Of a stretch of DNA of 9,513 bases, positions 1 to 4,831 are shown piece after piece. The DNA comes from Anaerolineae bacterium (lineage in GTDB: Bacteria > Chloroflexota > Anaerolineae > 4572-78 > NAK82): the NCBI GenBank assembly GCA_030598425.1, contig JAUVPY010000058.1:1-9513 (forward strand). Direction: 5' to 3'. Positions within the stretch are counted from its first letter, which is position 1. Each line of letters begins with the position of its first letter. A model generated the notes under the pieces. The model ran no database searches, was not told where the DNA came from, and was given only the letters and a program-made list of their open reading frames with translations. The position numbers and the translations under genes are program-made.

Positions 1-336
1 CGCCGTGAAGCCCGGCAAACGGCGAAGAAGTTGTTGGCGCGGCCCGACCGCCCGACAGCCATCTTCGCCGCCAGCGATACGCAAGCAGTGGGCGTGCTCG
101 AAGCGGCACGCGACGCCGGGCTGCGCGTACCCGAAGACTTGTCCGTCATTGGGTACGATGACATTGAAATCGCCGACATCATGGGGCTGACCACCATGCG
201 CCAGATGCTTTTTGAGTCTGGTCAGCGGGGTGTAGAGCTGTTGCTTGAGACACTGGAAAACCCACAGATTGAACCTGTCCACGAGGTGTTACCTACCGAG
301 TTGATTGTGCGCAGTACGACGGCTCCGCCGCCTTAG
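1..336 (+). CDS. LacI/GalR-family transcriptional regulator, C-terminal part (5' end outside window)
   Basis: The open frame enters at base 1 with no start and ends at TAG 334-336, giving the last 111 residues of a protein usually 330-350 residues long. The visible part is the second half of the periplasmic-binding-protein-like effector domain. It carries the family signature FAASDTQAVGVLEAARDAGL, then RVPEDLSVIGYDD, and near the end the LTTMRQ segment followed by the helix before the C-terminus. The helix-turn-helix DNA-binding domain lies beyond the left edge. Such proteins bind palindromic operators and release them when a sugar or sugar phosphate binds. The nearest downstream gene is a GH38 glycosidase on the same strand, so it may be a local regulator of mannoside use; that is inference from position. 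A LacI-type operator candidate lies about 130 bases downstream. A purely periplasmic sugar-binding protein is less likely because the VPEDLSVIGYDD block is typical of LacI regulators. Confidence 0.93.
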   Translation, partial: RREARQTAKKLLARPDRPTAIFAASDTQAVGVLEAARDAGLRVPEDLSVIGYDDIEIADIMGLTTMRQMLFESGQRGVELLLETLENPQIEPVHEVLPTELIVRSTTAPPP

Positions 337-462
337 GCCGCGTTGACATTTCGTCCTTGCCCTCTGAGGCTCCAGCGAGGGGTTTGATGATGTCTCTCAG
401 GCGCTAACTCAAACGTCAACACTACCAAGTATCGGCCCAAGCGACTGTTTTTCCCAGGTGAT

Positions 463-476
463 TGCAACCGGTTTAG
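463..476. promoter_or_regulatory. Candidate LacI-family operator
   Basis: The sequence TGCAACCGGTTTAG contains the perfect 8-bp palindrome AACCGGTT (466-473) around a central CG. It matches 8 of the 10 fixed positions of the common LacI-family template TGnAAnCGnTTnCA; the two misses are both at the right end. It lies between the LacI-family gene and the GH38 gene. It is about 400 bases from the GH38 start, so it would act at a distance or on an unseen promoter. The match is by eye and chance is not excluded. Confidence 0.35.
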
Positions 477-642
477 GCGTTTTTTCTTTGTGCTTGTCCA
501 GAAAGAACTTCGTACTCACGCGATCAGTTTACGCCTGATTTGCCGACAAAACTGGGTAGTTATTAGCGGACAAGTACCCTGTGTGAAAAGGGGGTGATCA
601 ACTATAGCACTATGTTTGCACTTTGTTGGACGGCTGGAAACA

Positions 643-719
643 GTCCACAGATGAGCACAGATTTCCTCGGATAAATTGGACAAAATCATAAAATTCAAAA
701 TCTGTGATAATCTGTGGAC
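643..719. repeat. 77-base inverted-repeat element with CACAGAT/ATCTGTG arms
   Basis: The left arm 643-664 and the right arm 698-719 are inverted copies that match at 20 of 22 positions. Each arm is itself a double motif: GTCCACAGAT, three variable bases, then CACAGATTT. The 33-base centre is AT-rich. Transcribed, it would form a long stem-loop. The structure resembles the interspersed REP/MITE-like CACAGAT repeats of environmental bacteria. No transposase frame is inside it, and I see no clear target-site duplication. Confidence 0.7.
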
Positions 720-760
720 CGGCTAAATACTGCAAAGATAGTGTATAGGATAGAGATCTT

Positions 761-833
761 ATAAGCGAGGGCTTTAAGAGAAATGGTGATAATAAGCGTG
801 GGCTTGTTTGGATGATCCCTTTGTCACGCTTAT
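761..833. promoter_or_regulatory. Repeated palindromic operator candidates upstream of the GH38 gene
   Basis: ATAAGCGAGGGCTT (761-774) and ATAAGCGTGGGCTT (792-805) are direct repeats matching at 13 of 14 positions, with centres 31 bp apart, close to three helical turns. Each contains the palindrome AAGC-N4-GCTT. A third, inverted half-site CACGCTTAT (825-833) is the exact reverse complement of 792-800 and runs into the -10 box. Same-face spacing and overlap with the promoter suggest binding by a regulator, possibly a repressor. The protein that would bind is unknown. Confidence 0.45.
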
Positions 834-836
834 AAT
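808..836 (+). promoter_or_regulatory. Candidate sigma-70-type promoter for the first GH38 gene
   Basis: A perfect TATAAT at 831-836 is preceded, with a 17-base spacer, by TTGGAT at 808-813 (only the TTG matches the -35 consensus). Transcription would begin around 842-844, leaving a leader of roughly 38 bases to the ATG at 881, or only about 14 to the upstream GTG at 857. The box overlaps the third half-site of the operator-like repeats. Confidence 0.5.
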
Positions 837-880
837 ACAATCACCACGGAATAGAAGTGCAGGACTCACTCTATCAAACC

Positions 881-3367
881 ATGAGCCAAAAAATCCCTAT
901 TGTGCACATGATCGGTCAGGCACATCTGGACCCTGTCTGGTTGTGGCCGTGGACAGAAGGGCGCGCCGAAGCCCTGGCCACCTGCTGTGCAGCGGTCAAC
1001 TATCTCAATGAGTACCCGGAGTTTCACTACACCCGGGGCGAGGCCCACATCTACCGCTGGGTTGAAGCAGAGGCCCCGGAACTCTGGGCCGAAATCCGTC
1101 GCTTGGTGGCCGAGGGTCGCTGGCACGTGGTCAACGGCATGGTGATCCAGCCCGATATGAACCTGCCACAGGGTGAGTCGTTTGCTCGGCAGGCCCTGTT
1201 GGGTAAGCGTTACTTCCGGGAAAAACTTGGCCTAGATGTACGGATTGCCTATTGTGTGGACAGCTTTGGCCACGCTGGCACCTTGCCCCAGATTCTGAGC
1301 AAATGCGGTTTTGATTATTACGTCTTTATGCGCCCGGAACCTCTCGAAAAAGATCTCCCCAGCCAGGTTTTCTGGTGGCAAAGCCCTGACGGAAGCCGTA
1401 TACTGACGTACCGCATCCCCGGTCCCTATCAGACCGGCCGTCTGACCGATTACGAATCTCACCTAGCCCAGGCTCTGGCTGGCATGCCAGACGAGCTGGC
1501 TGAGACAATGTCTTTTTTTGGCATCGGCAATCACGGGGGTGGTCCAACCCGCGAACAGATCGAACATATCCACATTCTGGCTCAGCGGCGGGAGGATATC
1601 GACATCCGCTTTAGCCACCCCCAAGTCTATTTCGATGCCGTTGCTCCCCAGGCGGCTAATCTGCCCATTGTCCAGGATGAGTTGCAGTATCACGCCGTGG
1701 GCTGTTACACGGTCAATAGCCAGCTAAAGCGACTGCATCGGGAGGCGGAGGGGGCGCTCCTGACCGCCGAGCGTTTGGCCTGCCTGGCCGAGCTGTGGGC
1801 CGATAAAGCCGCCCCGACCGCCGAACTGGACCGGCTGTGGTGGGACCTGCTGTTTAACCAGTTTCACGATACGCTGGGCGGCAGCAGCATTAAGCGGGGT
1901 GAGGACGAGGCGATTATGGCCTTGGGGAGGGTCATCCTTAGCGCCAGAGAATTGATGGACGATGCCAGCCGGGCCATCGCCGCCAGGATCGATACCCGAG
2001 GTCCCGGCAGCAGTGTGGTTGTTTTCAATCCCTTTCCACACCGGCTCCAGCAGTACATCGAATATGAGCCCTGGATAGAGTGGGGTTCCTGGGAGGCGGA
2101 CGCTTGGGGCCTGGTCGATGAGGCGGGTGAACCAGTGTCTCACCAATTAGTTGAGGCCGATGCGGCGGTTAACGCACCCAACACGGCGATCAATCGGCTC
2201 GTTTTTCCGGTGGATCTACCTCCGCTGGGGTACCGCCTGTATCGTTTTGCCCTGGAGCTACCCCGCCGCAAGCTTACCAGCCGGCTGGTCGTAACCCCGG
2301 AAACGCTGGAGAACGAACACTGGCGGCTCCGGGTCGATCCGACCAGCGGCGCCATCACCTCCTGCCTGGATCGGGCGACCGGCGTGGAATTGGTTGGGCC
2401 GATGGGCTGGAACCTGGCCCAGGTGTTGCACGACGATAGCGATACCTGGTCGCACGGGGTAGCAGGTTATGACCAGGTCATTGGCCGCTTCGAAGCCACC
2501 GGTACAAAAGTATGTGACCAGGGGCCGCTACAGGCCTCACTGTTGATCGAGCGCGTCTACGAAGGGGGCACCTGGCTGCAACAGGTGATTCTGCGGCAGA
2601 GCGACCCGGCTATCCTGCTGCGCAACTGGCTCACCTGGCAGAGCAAGTGGTGCTTACTGAAACTCGCCTTCCAGGTTCCGACCGACCAGCCTCGGTCGTT
2701 TCACGACGTCCCCTTTGGCTGGCTTGAGCGGCCGTGCAACGGGGAGGAAGTCCCGACGCAGATGTGGCTGGATGTAACCGGGCCACTCGTCCAGACCAAT
2801 GAGACGGGCAGTCCAGTCGAGCAGGGCGGTTTAGTCCTGTTGAACGATGGCAAATATGGCTGCGACGTCCGGGGCAACCTCATGCGCCTGACGATTCTAC
2901 GTACTCCGCCCTATGCGTACCACGAGCCGCACGTTTTTGGCACCAAGTGCCGTTACGATTGGGTAGACCAAGGCTTTCAAGAGTTCAACCTGATCCTGCT
3001 GCCCCACCTGGGCGACTGGCGCGAGACCGATCTGATCGCGCGAGCGCGAGCGTTGAACATGCCGCCCGTCCTGACTACGACACACGCCCATGCGGGGGAG
3101 CACCCCCCGGTTGGCAGCCCGGGCAAACTGGTCGCGCGCGAATTGGAGTTGACCGCCTTGAAACCGGCCGAAGATGGCAGGGGATTTGTGGTGCGCATCG
3201 CCGATAAGCACGGTCGCGGCGGGGGTGGCCAGCTCATCTGGGGTGAGGGTTCATTTGATATTACCGTCGCTCCTTTTGAGGTGGCCACGTGGCGGCTCTA
3301 TCAGGAGGGCGGGCGCTGGCATTTTGTCCCCTGTGATATGTTGGAACGGCCCCTGGCTGGTCTATAA
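881..3367 (+). CDS. Glycoside hydrolase family 38 protein (alpha-mannosidase type)
   Basis: An 828-residue retaining, metal-dependent alpha-mannosidase-type enzyme; the exact substrate is unknown. The GH38 catalytic domain comes first (about residues 5-255). The metal ligands are His15 and Asp17 in QAHLDPVWLW, the expected nucleophile is Asp127 in VDSFGHAGTLPQIL, and the last metal ligand is His329 in NQFHDTLGGSSI in the helical middle domain. The rest is the large beta-sandwich C-terminal region. All key residues are present and the length is normal for bacterial members. No signal peptide is visible, so a cytoplasmic location is likely. I chose ATG 881 because the conserved sequence starts just after it; a GTG at 857 would add eight residues (MQDSLYQT) and has a GGA six bases upstream. 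Neither start has a strong Shine-Dalgarno sequence. It is followed 165 bases later by a URO-D-like gene, probably co-transcribed. The HLDPVW form of the motif separates it from the second GH38 protein here (HWDRAW). Confidence 0.95.
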   Translation: MSQKIPIVHMIGQAHLDPVWLWPWTEGRAEALATCCAAVNYLNEYPEFHYTRGEAHIYRWVEAEAPELWAEIRRLVAEGRWHVVNGMVIQPDMNLPQGESFARQALLGKRYFREKLGLDVRIAYCVDSFGHAGTLPQILSKCGFDYYVFMRPEPLEKDLPSQVFWWQSPDGSRILTYRIPGPYQTGRLTDYESHLAQALAGMPDELAETMSFFGIGNHGGGPTREQIEHIHILAQRREDIDIRFSHPQVYFDAVAPQAANLPIVQDELQYHAVGCYTVNSQLKRLHREAEGALLTAERLACLAELWADKAAPTAELDRLWWDLLFNQFHDTLGGSSIKRGEDEAIMALGRVILSARELMDDASRAIAARIDTRGPGSSVVVFNPFPHRLQQYIEYEPWIEWGSWEADAWGLVDEAGEPVSHQLVEADAAVNAPNTAINRLVFPVDLPPLGYRLYRFALELPRRKLTSRLVVTPETLENEHWRLRVDPTSGAITSCLDRATGVELVGPMGWNLAQVLHDDSDTWSHGVAGYDQVIGRFEATGTKVCDQGPLQASLLIERVYEGGTWLQQVILRQSDPAILLRNWLTWQSKWCLLKLAFQVPTDQPRSFHDVPFGWLERPCNGEEVPTQMWLDVTGPLVQTNETGSPVEQGGLVLLNDGKYGCDVRGNLMRLTILRTPPYAYHEPHVFGTKCRYDWVDQGFQEFNLILLPHLGDWRETDLIARARALNMPPVLTTTHAHAGEHPPVGSPGKLVARELELTALKPAEDGRGFVVRIADKHGRGGGGQLIWGEGSFDITVAPFEVATWRLYQEGGRWHFVPCDMLERPLAGL

Positions 3368-3370
3368 GTG

Positions 3371-3481
3371 CATTTCATCTTGTTCGGAAATGAAGCATTC
3401 GATGAATCACACCATTCTGTCCAAACCACCCGCAGGCCAGGAGTCGAAACCTGGAGACGCCGTCGGCGTTGGTGCGACACC
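3371..3481 (+). other. Intergenic hairpins between the GH38 and URO-D-like genes
   Basis: Just after the GH38 stop, CATTTC (3371-3376) pairs with GAAATG (3387-3392) across a 10-base loop. Further on, ACGCC-gtc-GGCGT (3457-3469) and GGTG-cga-CACC (3471-3481) make two adjacent compact hairpins. None is followed by a T-run, so they do not look like intrinsic terminators. They could protect or separate the two parts of one transcript. No small gene is evident in this gap. Confidence 0.35.
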
Positions 3482-3518
3482 ACGGAGAGGGAGTTGATGG
3501 GATATGGCTAGACTTTGT

Positions 3519-3524
3519 AAGGAG
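3519..3524 (+). promoter_or_regulatory. Strong Shine-Dalgarno sequence of the URO-D-like gene
   Basis: AAGGAG ends eight bases before ATG 3533. It is the best ribosome binding site in the window and fixes the start of this gene. Confidence 0.8.
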
Positions 3525-3532
3525 CTCGACGC

Positions 3533-4690
3533 ATGACCATACGCTACTTCAACTGCCACATCAGTTCCAGGCCTCACCGCCAGGACGAGCCCGGGGCGTT
3601 TCGCGATTTTCACGAAATGGCTATGGCTATCTTCGCCGGGCGGGACCCTGGTGCTGTTCTCTGGCAGCCCCGGCTGGACTTCTGGTACGCCGTGAACAAG
3701 AAGCGCGGCACGTTGCCAGAGCCTTTGGGAGAGGCCGATATCCTCGATGTGTACGATTATTGCCACGCGTCGGTACGCTACTTTGGCGATGGGTTGCGTG
3801 TTCGGTACAAAAACGTCCAGGTGACCGAGACCTGGCCCGACGGGAAAAGCTGCCGCACGGTCTGGGAAACCCCGCTCGGTGTGCTGACCTCGCTCACGCG
3901 CTACGATGCCTGGGGTCTGTCGAGCCATCTGGTTGGGTATCGAGTCAAAAAGCCCGAGGATTTCAAAATCCTGGAGTTCATTCTCAAGGATGAGGAGTGG
4001 TACTGGGACCAGGCTGCCTATGAGCAGGACATGCAGCAACTCGGCGCGTATGGCACGCCCCAGTTGTTCTTCCGGCGGTCCCCCATTCAGCGATTGATTG
4101 TCGAAGACATGGGCTTTGAGAGCACCATTTATGCCCTGTACGACTACCCCGACATCATCCAGCACTACGTTGAGGTAGCCACGGCCGCGGACGACGCCAT
4201 GTACCAGGTGCTGTGCGACTGTCCCGCGCCAATCTTGAACTTCGGCGAGAACATCGATGGCAGCCTGGACTCACCCGATATTTGGCAGAAGCACCTGGTG
4301 CCCTACTATCGCCGCCGCACCGAACAGTTGAAGGCGGCGGGTAAGTTCGTGCACATCCACGTGGATGGCGCCATGCGTCCCCTCCTGCCCTACCTGCGCG
4401 AATCTCCCTGGGATGGGATTGAAGCGGCTACTCCCATCCCGCAGGGAGACGTGACCTTGGAGGAAATCAAGGCCGCCTTAGGGGATCTGGTGTTGTTGGA
4501 TGGCATTCCGGCCCTGTACTTTGTTCCTTCGCTGTATTCATATTCGGTGGACGAACTGGTTACCTGTGCCAAAGAACTGGTGGACCTGTTCTATCCGCGC
4601 CTGGTGCTGGGTATCTCGGATGAGATTCCGCCCGATGCCGACATTGAGCGCGTGCGGCTCATCGGCCAGTTGGTGCAGGAGTTGGTTTAA
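3533..4690 (+). CDS. Uroporphyrinogen decarboxylase (URO-D) superfamily protein of unknown function
   Basis: A 385-residue soluble protein that reads as a TIM-barrel member of the URO-D/MtaA/CmuA superfamily. Support comes from the second half: a strand ILNFGENIDG (234-243), the segment SPDIWQKHLVPYYRRRTEQL (247-266), then FVHIHVDGAMRPLLPYL (272-288), and near the end LGISDEIPPDADIERVRLIG (359-378), all at family-typical positions. It is not HemE: the N-terminal substrate-binding signature around RQAGRY is absent and GAVLWQPRLDFWY stands in its place. In the methyltransferase members a His-x-Cys motif binds zinc; here the matching stretch is His-Val-Asp (276-278), so the cysteine is replaced by aspartate. 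The substrate is therefore open: metal binding of a different kind, methyl transfer, or sugar/aglycone chemistry are all possible. It probably shares a transcript with the upstream GH38 gene. Family assignment is fairly sure; function is not. Confidence 0.82.
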   Translation: MTIRYFNCHISSRPHRQDEPGAFRDFHEMAMAIFAGRDPGAVLWQPRLDFWYAVNKKRGTLPEPLGEADILDVYDYCHASVRYFGDGLRVRYKNVQVTETWPDGKSCRTVWETPLGVLTSLTRYDAWGLSSHLVGYRVKKPEDFKILEFILKDEEWYWDQAAYEQDMQQLGAYGTPQLFFRRSPIQRLIVEDMGFESTIYALYDYPDIIQHYVEVATAADDAMYQVLCDCPAPILNFGENIDGSLDSPDIWQKHLVPYYRRRTEQLKAAGKFVHIHVDGAMRPLLPYLRESPWDGIEAATPIPQGDVTLEEIKAALGDLVLLDGIPALYFVPSLYSYSVDELVTCAKELVDLFYPRLVLGISDEIPPDADIERVRLIGQLVQELV

Positions 4691-4831
4691 GGGAAAAGGG
4701 TCCAAACCCAATCCAGCAGGAACCCAAGCAATGGAGGCAAATGCTCACCACGCGAGAACGAGATTCCTCGCCTGCGGCTCGGAATGACACGCTGACGGTA
4801 TGGCCACCCCTTCGATCGGGCGTGCGTGTTC
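4691..4831. other. Gap between convergent genes with an interspersed-repeat-like hairpin
   Basis: Both flanking genes end here, so a bidirectional terminator is expected, but no stem followed by a T-run is visible on either strand. A short stem GGGT-ccaa-ACCC (4698-4709) follows the plus-strand stop. The segment 4760-4789 contains ATTCC (4763-4767) pairing with GGAAT (4781-4785), within a sequence of the form GAGATTCCTCGC ... CTCGGAATGACA. From memory this resembles dispersed repeats seen in intergenic DNA of several environmental phyla; I cannot confirm the copy number. Confidence 0.5.

Larger units (their letters stand above)
337..856. other. 520-base intergenic region, no gene seen
   Basis: No frame here reads like a conserved protein; the short frames on either strand have no recognisable motif and no good ribosome binding site. 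The region looks AT-richer than the genes around it. It holds a weak stem-loop after the regulator stop (CCCTC 360-364 with GAGGG 377-381, followed by only three T), a LacI-operator-like palindrome at 463-476 followed by a run of six T at 479-484, an inverted-repeat element at 643-719, and a promoter zone with repeated palindromes at 761-836. The part from about 485 to 640 shows nothing I can name. Confidence 0.75.

Noticed and set aside
463..486. Intrinsic terminator at the AACCGGTT palindrome followed by six T
   Set aside because: The palindrome has no loop-forming spacer and the T-run starts several bases after it; an operator fits better.
643..719. CRISPR-like array based on repeated CACAGAT units
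   Set aside because: Units are too short, inverted rather than directly repeated, and there are no regular spacers or cas genes.
516..840. Two short minus-strand frames in the 337-856 gap
   Set aside because: They cross the inverted-repeat element and the promoter zone, have no ribosome binding site and no motif; likely non-coding.
3407..4165. 252-codon minus-strand frame over the URO-D-like gene
   Set aside because: It overlaps a well-supported plus-strand gene with a strong Shine-Dalgarno sequence; the product resembles no known family.
3533..4690. Annotation as hemE (uroporphyrinogen decarboxylase of haem synthesis)
   Set aside because: The N-terminal HemE signature is missing and no other haem genes are nearby; only superfamily membership is supported.
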